Shown: piece by piece, positions 1 to 7,124 of the stretch
Layout: each line of letters starts with the position of its first letter
Numbering within the stretch: the first letter of the stretch is position 1
Source of the DNA: Pseudobdellovibrionaceae bacterium
Lineage (GTDB): Bacteria > Bdellovibrionota > Bdellovibrionia > Bdellovibrionales > JAMPXM01
DNA: 8,540 nt
Reading direction: 5' to 3'
Assembly (NCBI GenBank): GCA_913776405.1
Contig: CAJYOV010000427.1
Coordinates: 1 to 8,540 of the forward strand
The notes under the pieces: generated by a model
The model's database searches: none
Told to the model about the DNA's origin: nothing
The model's input: only the letters and a program-made list of their open reading frames with translations
Program-made: the position numbers and the translations under genes

Positions 1-1079
1 TTCTTCAAGCGAATCGAGCGGCTCTCGATATCCTCGATCCGATCCCGCGTCAGATCGTGGGTAAAGACATTGGTGCCGTTGTCCCTTCGATGAAAGAGAA
101 GCTTCGCGAGTTTACCTTCGACTTAAATGCCGAGTCGGCGGAAGCAGGGCCTGCCACGCGTTTCGATTTTCAATATCAAACACCTGCGGGCGAGAAACTT
201 GTACTCGAACTCACGGCGTCTCCGCTGCCAGCGGAAGACAAGATTGCCGGCCATATTTTGACCTTCCAGGACCTTACGCGAGTTCGTCGTCTTGAGTCTC
301 AGATGAGACAGAGTGAGAAGATGGCAGCGGTCGGACAACTTGCCGCCGGAATCGCGCACGAAATCAGAAACCCGCTTGCGTCGATCAGCGGGAGTATCCA
401 GTTACTCGGAAGCTCTTTTACCGCAAGGCAAGAGGAAGAGCAGCGCCTCATGGCGATCTCGCTTCGGGAGATCGATCGGCTTAACAACCTCATCACCGAA
501 TTCCTCGACTTCGTTCGTCCCGACACGTTGAAAGACGACCCGGTCGATCTGAATTCGCTCGTTCGCGAGATCGCGGAGATGTTGAAGTTCAATAAAACAC
601 TGCGCGCAGATGTGAAGCAGGAATTGAACTTGAGCGCCACGCACCTGATCTCGGGCCACAGAGACAAACTGAAACAAGCTTTCTTGAATATCATCATCAA
701 TGCCTACCAAGCGATGAATGAGGCTGCAGAGCCGGCTGTCACGCTGACGTCGGAAGATCGCGATGGAAAAGTCATCGTGAAGATCCGCGATCACGGAGTG
801 GGAATCGATGAGGTGGGATTGAGAAAGATCTTTGAGCCGTTCCATACGACAAAGCCGAAGGGGACGGGTCTTGGACTAGCAGTGACTCACAAAATCATCG
901 AGAGTCATGGTGGTCGCATATTCGTTGAGAGTACAAAAGGTGTCGGTACCGATTTCACGCTAGAGTTCCCAGCGCGTGAGTCGAGCGGAGGGCTCGACCA
1001 AAATGCACTTGCGGATTCAAGACGAGCATCGGAGAATTTTTCAATAGCATTCAGAGGTCAGAAAAGGGGAAACGGCTAA
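1..1079 (+). CDS. pilS: Sensor histidine kinase, PilS/NtrB type (5' end outside window)
   Basis: Cytoplasmic part of a two-component sensor kinase that autophosphorylates on histidine and should pass phosphate to the response regulator encoded next. The frame is open to the window edge (first full codon at base 3), and the residues before the GTG at 57 read as normal PAS-domain sequence (NRAALDILDP), so the true start lies upstream. Counting from base 3: PAS remnant about 1-95, HisKA H-box AGIAHEIRNPL with phospho-acceptor His119 (bases 357-359), N-box around 229-233 (NIIIN), G1 box DHGVG 263-267, and F/G2 boxes FEPFHTTKPKGTGLGL up to about 291. A roughly 30-residue polar tail follows the ATPase domain. 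The ASISGSIQLL stretch after the H-box and the PilR-like partner favour PilS; NtrB or AtoS types remain possible. Membrane segments, typical of PilS, would be upstream and cannot be seen. Catalytic motifs are intact. Confidence 0.88.
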   Translation, partial: LQANRAALDILDPIPRQIVGKDIGAVVPSMKEKLREFTFDLNAESAEAGPATRFDFQYQTPAGEKLVLELTASPLPAEDKIAGHILTFQDLTRVRRLESQMRQSEKMAAVGQLAAGIAHEIRNPLASISGSIQLLGSSFTARQEEEQRLMAISLREIDRLNNLITEFLDFVRPDTLKDDPVDLNSLVREIAEMLKFNKTLRADVKQELNLSATHLISGHRDKLKQAFLNIIINAYQAMNEAAEPAVTLTSEDRDGKVIVKIRDHGVGIDEVGLRKIFEPFHTTKPKGTGLGLAVTHKIIESHGGRIFVESTKGVGTDFTLEFPARESSGGLDQNALADSRRASENFSIAFRGQKRGNG

Positions 1080-1090
1080 GCGCCGTTTTT
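1070..1090 (+). terminator. Short hairpin with T-run at the kinase/regulator junction
   Basis: AAACGGC (1070-1076) pairs perfectly with GCCGTTT (1082-1088) around a 5-base loop that contains the kinase stop codon TAA (1077-1079). Two further T bases follow, and G·U pairs with upstream G residues could lengthen the stem. It resembles a weak intrinsic terminator or attenuator placed 8 bases before the regulator ATG. It could instead be a local structure affecting translation of the regulator. Confidence 0.4.
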
Positions 1091-1098
1091 AAAAGCGT

Positions 1099-2511
1099 AT
1101 GAAACCAAGAATCCTTGTAGTCGACGATGAAGAATCAATACGCGAGTTTCTGGACATCATGCTTCGCAAAGAAGGCTACGAAGTCACTTGCGTTGAAGAT
1201 GGCCAAAAAGCGATCGACATGCTCAAGAAGAAGTCGTTCGATTTGACGATCTCCGATTTGCAAATGCCGAATGTCACGGGTATCGAGCTTCTCAAGCACG
1301 TTAAAGAGACTTACCCAGACCTTCTCTTCATGATGATCACGGCTTTCGGTACGACCGAGTCGGCTGTTGAAGCAATGAAGATGGGCGCTTACGACTACAT
1401 CACGAAGCCGTTCAAGATCGACGAAGTTCGCATCAACATCGCGAACGCATTGCGCTCACGCAATCTCGAAGTCGAGAACCGCTCCCTCAAAAAAGAACTC
1501 GAGAAAGAGTACAGCTTCCAGAACCTCGTCGGGAACTCGGAAGCTATGCACCGTATCTACGATCTCGTAAAACGTGTGTCGGAAACCCCGACAAACGTCT
1601 TGATCACGGGCGAATCGGGTACGGGTAAAGAAATGGTCGCGAAAGCGATTCACTTCAATGGCCCATTGAAAGACCGTCCGTTCGTCACAATCAACTGCGG
1701 TGCGATTCCAGAGTCGTTGATGGAATCGGAAATGTTCGGTCACAAGAAGGGCTCGTTCACGGGCGCGATCGTCGATAAAGCGGGTCTTTTCGAAGTCGCC
1801 GATGGCGGTACCTTGTTCCTCGACGAAGTCGGTGAACTTCCAGTTTCAATCCAGGTCAAACTTCTTCGCGCAATCCAAGAGCGCGTGATTCGCAGAGTTG
1901 GTGGCGTTGACGATACGAAAGTCGAAGTTCGTATCATCGCCGCAACGAACCGCGATCTCGAAGACATGGTCAGCCAAGGGACGTTCCGCCAAGATTTGTT
2001 CTACCGCCTGAACGTTATCAATATCAAAACGCCATCGCTTCGCGATCGCCGTGACGATATCCCTGCTCTCGCACAGCACTTTCTCACGAAGTACAACGGC
2101 CGTCTGACAAAGACTGTTTCGACAATCAGCCGTGAGGCGATGGACCTTCTCAAGAAGTACGATTACCCAGGTAACGTGCGTGAACTTGAAAACATCATCG
2201 AACGCACCGTCGCGCTCGAAGGTGGCGCGACGATTCTTCCTGAGTCGCTTCCACCTTTCGTGAATACGCCAAGCGGTCGCAAGATGGCCTCAAGCGAAGG
2301 CATTGAAATCACAGAAGACGGTCTCGATCTCGATAAGGTCATGGGCCAAATCGAAAAAGAACTTCTCATCAAAGCGATTCACACAGCAGGCGGCGTGAAA
2401 AAGAAAGCTGCAAAGCTTCTCGGCATTACGTTCCGTTCGATGCGTTACCGCGTTGAAAAGTACAACCTCGGTACAATCACTGACGATGAGCTCGATGACG
2501 AAAGCGCTTAA
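1099..2511 (+). CDS. pilR: Sigma-54-dependent response regulator, PilR/NtrC family
   Basis: Transcription activator that, once phosphorylated, oligomerises and uses ATP to open sigma-54 RNA polymerase promoters. The full 470-residue NtrC architecture is present. Receiver domain 1-120: acidic pocket D9/D10, phospho-acceptor D53 in ISDLQMP, T81, K103. AAA+ domain about 140-375: Walker A GESGTGKE 171-178, sigma-54 contact loop GSFTGA 218-223, Walker B FLDE 240-243, arginine-finger region FRQDLFYR 296-303, sensor II PGNVREL 357-363. C-terminal Fis-type helix-turn-helix 428-455 reads GITFRSMRYR. The GSFTGA variant of the usual GAFTGA and this HTH sequence are both typical of PilR, which activates type IV pilin transcription. 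No pilin gene is visible, so the target is inferred. The ATG lies 19 bases after the kinase stop with only a weak AAAAG before it. The stop overlaps the next start as TAATG. Confidence 0.9.
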   Translation: MKPRILVVDDEESIREFLDIMLRKEGYEVTCVEDGQKAIDMLKKKSFDLTISDLQMPNVTGIELLKHVKETYPDLLFMMITAFGTTESAVEAMKMGAYDYITKPFKIDEVRINIANALRSRNLEVENRSLKKELEKEYSFQNLVGNSEAMHRIYDLVKRVSETPTNVLITGESGTGKEMVAKAIHFNGPLKDRPFVTINCGAIPESLMESEMFGHKKGSFTGAIVDKAGLFEVADGGTLFLDEVGELPVSIQVKLLRAIQERVIRRVGGVDDTKVEVRIIAATNRDLEDMVSQGTFRQDLFYRLNVINIKTPSLRDRRDDIPALAQHFLTKYNGRLTKTVSTISREAMDLLKKYDYPGNVRELENIIERTVALEGGATILPESLPPFVNTPSGRKMASSEGIEITEDGLDLDKVMGQIEKELLIKAIHTAGGVKKKAAKLLGITFRSMRYRVEKYNLGTITDDELDDESA

Positions 2512-4490
2512 TGCGCTCGATCGAAAACGAGCCGCTTAAGCTTGCGCCTTACCAACGCCGTCTCCTCGGGGACGGCCGTTCTGTTTTAACGCCCGAAGCG
2601 GGTGAATCTTTTGAAGTTCCAAAACAGTTTCAGCCGCTTTTTGACGCCGCCGAACGAGGCGTGTCTCTTTATCAGCTGACGGAAGTCGTACCGGAATCAG
2701 GCAGTCAAACTCGCTTTGAGACATTGCGGCGATTCCTCTTGCTGCTTGCTGATCACGATCTGCTGCTGAACAAAAATGCCCAACGCCTGGCGGAATCTTT
2801 AGCGCCGGAATCGGTGTGGCCGGAGTCGTTGGCGTCAACCGAGCTCTTCTCGAAATCAATTACGGTCGGTCGTCTCAATCCATCAAGCACGAATTCGTCG
2901 CTCGAGATCGGTGCAGCCACGGGCCTCTTCGTGCTCTCAGCGTGGTCCTTCACGGCGCTTCCGTTCGCAGCGAATCTCCAAGCGGCCCAACATCTCTCGG
3001 GCGTTCAGATTCTCGCGATCTACGCGCTTTGCTTTTGCGGTTCGCGTTCGCTCTACGCGCTCATCTGTGCACTGGTAACTTATTTTTCAGGCTTCAAGGC
3101 CGGCTTGAGCCTCGCACTTGAGCCGTCGGGGCCGACACTGAAAGTCGATACGAGAGGGACACCTTTTTCTTTGCTCACGACAGTCTGTTTAATCTTGGGT
3201 TTAGGCTCCATCGCTCTCTTTGCGAAATTAGCTTTGAGCCGCACCGACGCCATAACTGCGGCCTGGTTCTCTTTTTTCTCAATCCTTGCTTTTTTGGTGG
3301 AAGCGAATCCGTTCTCGAAGTCTTCACTGACAACGCTTTTGAAATCGGCCTACTCCAAGAGCGAAGACGAAGTGTCAGTGAGTCGTTGGCATATCGTGAG
3401 CTCGTACGCTTGGACCATCGTTTATTCTCTCACGGTCGTACTTGTTGTGATGCCTGCGCTGACGAGCCTTTTGACGCTCTCAAAGTCAGCATCGAGTTTA
3501 GATAAAATCGCCATTATGGTTATCGGCTTTTGGACCGCGTTGATCGTGATCAGTTCGCTTCTCGATCTTCTGACTTCATTTTCCTACGATGAGAAAACGG
3601 GTGGCTCTATCCGCCGTCTTTGGAGTCGTAAGTCGACCCATGGGTTTGAGGACGTTCAGTCGACACAGCCAAGCGCGCAAGATTTAGAGAAGCTCCCGTT
3701 CTTGCGACAGATTGAAGTTAGCGTCCGTCAAAAGCTCGTTGATCTTGCTAAGATTAAGACCTTTGCTGAGGGCCAAGCCATTTGTAGGCAGGGGAGTGTG
3801 GACCGGTCTCTCTTCGTCGTGCTCGAGGGCCGATTGGCCGTCGCCAAGGCGCAGAAGGGGACTGGCGGGGGCCAGCGACGTAAAATCGTCGCCTTTCTTG
3901 ATCCTGGCGCGGTGTTTGGCGAATCCGCCTTCTTCTTCGGGCGGGCCCGTACTGCAGACGTGGTCGCGATGGAGTCATCTCGTGTTTTGGTGATTCCGCA
4001 CATCGATGAGATGAAAGACATCGACCCTGCGAAGTCGGCGGAACTCCAAGCCCGGATCTGGTTTCTTCAAGCGTTGATGCAGAGTCAGACCTTCAAAGAG
4101 TTGCCGAGCGAAGCGCTGGACGCAATTTTAGTGTCGGGCCAGCGAGTTGTCTTCCCTGCCGGGCGTCGGATCATTCAAGAAGGTGAGGCGGGTGATGCTT
4201 GCTACTTCATCGTTCAGGGCCAAGCGAGCGTCACTCAAAACTCGGTCGAGATTAACAAGATGAAAACAGGCGACGCGTTTGGCGAGATCGCTGTGCTGAC
4301 GCCCGGAAAGTTACGAACGGCGACAGTGACCGCTGATTCAGAACTGATCGCGATTCGAATCGATGCATCGAAATTCTGGCATCTGTTGCGCTCGCACTTA
4401 CCGCTCGCGATTGAAATCGAGAGGTTGGCGCGAGCGAGAACGCTTCGAGATCAACAGCGTGCAGCTCGCAAAGCGCGCGCGCGCGCGTAA
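2511..4490 (+). CDS. Multi-pass membrane protein: PqqD-like N-terminus, degenerate M50-like core, two cNMP-binding domains
   Basis: 659 residues. Residues about 10-88 resemble the PqqD-like winged domain found in front of M50-type membrane peptidases (GESFEVP, then helices ending LLLLADHDLLLN). Hydrophobic helices lie at roughly 134-152, 163-190, 218-242, 246-265, 295-322 and 331-355. Two cyclic-nucleotide-binding domains follow. The first (about 393-505) has phosphate cassette FGES 469-472 with R478/R480; the second (about 520-635) has a textbook cassette FGEIAVL 590-596 with R602-T603-A604-T605, so ligand binding by the second is plausible. In the core, the place of HExxH holds GSRSLYAL (177-184), and about 90 residues later EANPF (264-268) keeps the NPF of the second M50 motif but lacks its Asp-Gly, suggesting an inactive relative. 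That alignment is by eye. The start is fixed by TAATG coupling to the regulator. A regulatory or scaffold role at the inner membrane is inferred. Confidence 0.8.
   Translation: MRSIENEPLKLAPYQRRLLGDGRSVLTPEAGESFEVPKQFQPLFDAAERGVSLYQLTEVVPESGSQTRFETLRRFLLLLADHDLLLNKNAQRLAESLAPESVWPESLASTELFSKSITVGRLNPSSTNSSLEIGAATGLFVLSAWSFTALPFAANLQAAQHLSGVQILAIYALCFCGSRSLYALICALVTYFSGFKAGLSLALEPSGPTLKVDTRGTPFSLLTTVCLILGLGSIALFAKLALSRTDAITAAWFSFFSILAFLVEANPFSKSSLTTLLKSAYSKSEDEVSVSRWHIVSSYAWTIVYSLTVVLVVMPALTSLLTLSKSASSLDKIAIMVIGFWTALIVISSLLDLLTSFSYDEKTGGSIRRLWSRKSTHGFEDVQSTQPSAQDLEKLPFLRQIEVSVRQKLVDLAKIKTFAEGQAICRQGSVDRSLFVVLEGRLAVAKAQKGTGGGQRRKIVAFLDPGAVFGESAFFFGRARTADVVAMESSRVLVIPHIDEMKDIDPAKSAELQARIWFLQALMQSQTFKELPSEALDAILVSGQRVVFPAGRRIIQEGEAGDACYFIVQGQASVTQNSVEINKMKTGDAFGEIAVLTPGKLRTATVTADSELIAIRIDASKFWHLLRSHLPLAIEIERLARARTLRDQQRAARKARARA
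4473..4489. repeat. Alternating GC tract at the 3' end of the membrane-protein gene
   Basis: GCGCGCGCGCGCGCG runs from 4473 to 4487 and the purine-pyrimidine alternation continues through TA to 4489. It encodes the C-terminal A-R-A-R-A and abuts the stop codon. Such tracts can slip by 2 bases, can adopt Z-form, and can fold on themselves in RNA. A 2-base change would remove the stop and extend the protein. Confidence 0.75.
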
Positions 4491-4492
4491 AG

Positions 4493-5194
4493 TTAATCGC
4501 GGGCTCCGCAGATCGCAAGTTGACTGACAGATTTTTGAATGGCTGCTTTCGACGGGCCACCGCGAAGCACGGACCAGTAGCGAGCGCCGCCCTTCCAGTT
4601 CTTCAGTTGACCAGATCCAATGCGACTGTCGCGCGCAATCCAGCGATTCAGGATCTTGATGCCGCAAGGGAGATTGTAGTCCGCCTCGAGGAGATCGGTG
4701 CCTTGCTCGATCTTGCAACCGTAAGCTTTCGCACTCTCGCGGGAGATTTGAAGAAGACCGCGACTGATCACACGCGTGTTCGTTGAGTCGTTAAAACTTT
4801 CGGTGTAATTCAGACCTTCTTTGAACGAACTCTCTTTCATCGCCATGGCAGAAATGAGCCGCACCCAAAAGCGAGCTCGATCTTGCAGATCCAATTTTCT
4901 GTAGCGAGGGCACCACATCTCGGCGTCTTCGACGTTGTCGCCAGTCAGGAGAGCCACGCCAAATCGTTCAAGACCGCGAATCGTGATCTTCGTCCAAGCA
5001 CGGCCATCGTCTTTATCGTCCCAAGCAGCGTCGACGGTCGAAGGGTCAAGATTCAACTCAATCTCGCGATACGTTTCGAGATCGTTCGCGTTTGAAGCTT
5101 CGTCGTTTTGTACGGCGAGCGTCGCCGATCCCGTTAAAATCGCGATTAAGAAAGCGCTCATCGCAGGAACAACGTTAAGAGACTTTAGAGTCAT
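4493..5194 (-). CDS. Secreted lytic transglycosylase-like (SLT-fold) protein
   Basis: Likely periplasmic enzyme that cleaves peptidoglycan glycan strands. Residues 1-27 form a signal peptide (one Lys, a hydrophobic stretch, cleavage near ATLA/VQ). The C-terminal half carries the SLT/goose-lysozyme signature: catalytic Glu121 in AMAMKESSF, then RGLLQIS (145-151) in place of the usual GLMQ(I/V), then CGIKILNRWI (177-186) and GGARYWS (202-208). The intervening NYTESFNDSTNTRVIS segment is longer than in standard Slt. Residues 30-110 are a lineage-specific region I do not recognise. Four cysteines follow the signal peptide (95, 160, 177, 229), so two disulfides are possible in the periplasm. The ATG is preceded by GGGGG (5199-5203) at 4-base spacing. 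A second possible start is Met12, just before the hydrophobic core. It lies behind the L,D-transpeptidase gene, consistent with wall remodelling. Confidence 0.8.
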   Translation of the reverse strand: MTLKSLNVVPAMSAFLIAILTGSATLAVQNDEASNANDLETYREIELNLDPSTVDAAWDDKDDGRAWTKITIRGLERFGVALLTGDNVEDAEMWCPRYRKLDLQDRARFWVRLISAMAMKESSFKEGLNYTESFNDSTNTRVISRGLLQISRESAKAYGCKIEQGTDLLEADYNLPCGIKILNRWIARDSRIGSGQLKNWKGGARYWSVLRGGPSKAAIQKSVSQLAICGARD

Positions 5195-5198
5195 CTAG

Positions 5199-5203
5199 CC
5201 CCC
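5199..5203 (-). promoter_or_regulatory. Ribosome binding site of the transglycosylase gene, abutting a terminator
   Basis: On the - strand GGGGG is followed by CTAG and then ATG. The six-T run of the preceding terminator (5204-5209) touches the first G, so there is no space for a promoter between the two elements. Translation from the ATG at 5194 is supported, but how the message is made is unclear. Confidence 0.5.
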
Positions 5204-5238
5204 AAAAAAGAAAAGCCCCGTTCGATGAACGAGGCTTT
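5204..5238 (-). terminator. Intrinsic terminator of the L,D-transpeptidase gene
   Basis: On the - strand the arms 5238-5227 and 5223-5212 form a 12-bp stem (AAAGCC next to the base, CGTTC next to the loop) with a 3-base loop, followed by T, C and six T (5211-5204). The one irregular position is a G·U pair in the - strand RNA but a C·A mismatch in + strand RNA, which points to function on the - strand. It begins 9 bases after the transpeptidase stop. Confidence 0.85.
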
Positions 5239-5247
5239 AGTTCCGAC

Positions 5248-6882
5248 TCACTTCAAAAAGCCGCTTCCTTGAAGGGCTGCGAGGATCGCCGCGTTCTGCT
5301 TATAAACGTCCTGCGTGAAACGAATGACGTTATCGTCGCCAAGGCGTGCTGTCACGGAAAGCGTGTAGACCGGCAGTTTGTTTTCCTGCGGGATTTTGAC
5401 CCAAGTTTCTTTCTCTTTCATTTCGTACGAGCTATGCGGAACGAAAGCGTCGATCGCTGGGCGATTCCACTTCGTGTTGCGAAGGAGGTATTCCGCCATG
5501 TCGAGCGGGTATTGCATACGGATGCAGCCCGAGCTGCGAGCACGCATCGAGTTTGAGAAGAGGTTTCGGTCGTTTGTGTCGTGAAGGTAGATCGCCCAAG
5601 GGTTATTGAGCATGACTTTCGCGACGCCAAGTGCGTTATCGTACCCAGGAAGTTGAACGATGTAGAAGTTCGCTGTCGCTGGATTCAAGTTCATCCAGTC
5701 AATCGACGACGGCGAAAGCTGGCGACGAAGCTCATCATCAACAACCGTGTAGCGGCCTTGCGAGAACCATGAGTCTACGCCAGCGTATCCTTGAGTCTGA
5801 ATGAGGCCCTTAAGCGCGGTGACTTTGTCTTCAGCAAAGACCGTTGGCGGCACAGTCCACTTTGGGTTGAAGACAACGCTTGTGACTTCGTCGCGCATCG
5901 AAGGCGTTTTGCGCTCGGCGCGTCCGTTGATCACGCGCATGTCTTTCAGCGATTCGATCGTATTCGTTGGATCGACAACTGAAAGTTTCTGAGTCGCTAG
6001 GTTGATAAAAATATGGCGAGTCTCAAGCTGACGAGGAAGCCAGCGGTACTTTTCCATATTCAGTTCGATCTGTTGAATGCGGCGAGCGCTCGAAACGCTG
6101 AACCATTCCCAAGTCGCTGAGTCGCTTGGCGAGAGTCGACCCGTTACTGGCGCCAAGTTGCTCTGTTGGATGTCGCTGATGATTGTCGAAAGTTGAGAGT
6201 CGAACTTCGTATCAATCGAAGCAACATAATAGCCAAGTGCGGCTGCGCGTGACTTAATGTCTTTTACGACTGAGGCGCTCGAGCCAACCTTCAATGTCGA
6301 AGACGATTTTGCGAGGGCTTTAAAGCCGCCCTGCGCTTCAATCGCGCGCATCCGTTCGAGAGCCGACACCAATCCACGGTATCCTTCATGCGTTGGCGCA
6401 AGGCTTTCCAGAGCGGTCGCGAGACCTTGATTCAAGGCTCCCGCCTGAAGTGCGCTCCAGCCTGTGAATGGCTGACGAGCGTACTTAATATCTTTACTGA
6501 TGGAGCTTGGGTTCAAGCGGCCAATTTCGATGTGCATCGCGAGGTCGATATATGCCTTCGCGTAAGCAGCTTCTGCGCCCGCTGGCTGCGGTGCCATTTG
6601 CGACATCGATTCGAGATTTGCTGTCCAATAATCGCGTGGCGACAGACCATGTCGTGGCGCAACCGTGAGGATCGCTTGCTTAAGCTCCGAAACGAGCGCT
6701 GTTGCGTAGCCACCGTTTACGAATGCGGGTGCAAAACTTCGGTCGCTATAGAATTTCTCATAAGCTTTCGCCGTGGCCGGCAAAACAACTCGTTCGGATT
6801 GAGCGTGTGCAGACGCCGCCGTCAGAGCGATCAGGGCCAAACTTGCTAACTTCATATGAATGGGAGCGCGTGAGTTTTTCAT
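5248..6882 (-). CDS. Secreted L,D-transpeptidase, YcbB/LdtD type
   Basis: Periplasmic peptidoglycan crosslinking enzyme that uses a catalytic cysteine to form 3-3 crosslinks or exchange the terminal D-amino acid. From the ATG at 6882 it has 544 residues, similar to the LdtD class. It begins with a signal peptide (K and R, then LASLALIALTAASAHA/Q). Numbering from the longer TTG start at 6900 (550 aa): scaffold region about 36-200, peptidoglycan-binding-like region about 205-260 (LGYYVASID), conserved MEKYRWLPR 282-290 that is typical of YcbB, catalytic domain about 295-500. Catalytic motif: IYLHDT with His440, then SSGCIR 456-461 with Cys459. KWTVPPTVF (347-355) is also typical. I prefer the ATG at 6882 because it gives a normal signal peptide; a further ATG at 6855 is also possible. 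None has a strong ribosome site. A strong terminator follows, and the transglycosylase gene lies next downstream. Confidence 0.93.
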   Translation of the reverse strand: MKNSRAPIHMKLASLALIALTAASAHAQSERVVLPATAKAYEKFYSDRSFAPAFVNGGYATALVSELKQAILTVAPRHGLSPRDYWTANLESMSQMAPQPAGAEAAYAKAYIDLAMHIEIGRLNPSSISKDIKYARQPFTGWSALQAGALNQGLATALESLAPTHEGYRGLVSALERMRAIEAQGGFKALAKSSSTLKVGSSASVVKDIKSRAAALGYYVASIDTKFDSQLSTIISDIQQSNLAPVTGRLSPSDSATWEWFSVSSARRIQQIELNMEKYRWLPRQLETRHIFINLATQKLSVVDPTNTIESLKDMRVINGRAERKTPSMRDEVTSVVFNPKWTVPPTVFAEDKVTALKGLIQTQGYAGVDSWFSQGRYTVVDDELRRQLSPSSIDWMNLNPATANFYIVQLPGYDNALGVAKVMLNNPWAIYLHDTNDRNLFSNSMRARSSGCIRMQYPLDMAEYLLRNTKWNRPAIDAFVPHSSYEMKEKETWVKIPQENKLPVYTLSVTARLGDDNVIRFTQDVYKQNAAILAALQGSGFLK

Positions 6883-7004
6883 CGCGGAACCACGAAGCAA
6901 AATCGGGTCCTTCTTTTAGGAACGTTCACACCGATGAGACGCAACCTATAGGAACTGAAGGCGCGACTTCGCTGATTGGAAGGCGGGAAGCCGCAAAAAG
7001 CGTC

Positions 7005-7016
7005 TTATCCGGATAA
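7005..7016. repeat. 12-bp perfect palindrome in the divergent intergenic region
   Basis: TTATCCGGATAA is its own reverse complement. It lies in the roughly 240-base gap between the divergent transpeptidase gene and the 104-residue gene, the usual place for an operator bound by a dimeric regulator. No clear promoter hexamers could be assigned in this gap on either strand, so an operator role is only a suggestion. Confidence 0.35.
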
Positions 7017-7124
7017 CTCTTTCCAAGATGAATGGCCGTAGACGGCTCTTAAAGGCCTTCAGCGGTCGAATTGATGAGTACGCCCTTTGCAAATCGTCGT
7101 TCGTAGAATTAGGAGATCTTCCGA

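Noticed and set aside
57..59. GTG at 57 as start of the histidine kinase
   Set aside because: The frame is open to the window edge and the upstream residues continue the PAS domain, so this is an internal valine.
402..845. 147-residue - strand frame opposite the kinase
   Set aside because: It is a shadow of the kinase HisKA/ATPase codons; the + strand motifs are unambiguous.
6388..6849. 153-residue + strand frame opposite the L,D-transpeptidase N-terminus
   Set aside because: Cys/Arg/Trp-rich sequence with no domain, lying antisense to a clear enzyme.
6883..6900. TTG at 6900 as start of the L,D-transpeptidase
   Set aside because: It adds six residues before a well-formed signal peptide and lacks a ribosome site; the ATG at 6882 is simpler. 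It cannot be fully excluded.
6905..6960. Sigma-28 or sigma-70 promoter before the L,D-transpeptidase
   Set aside because: CTAAA and CCCGATTT are present on the - strand but too close together for sigma-28. TATAGG has no matching -35 at proper spacing.
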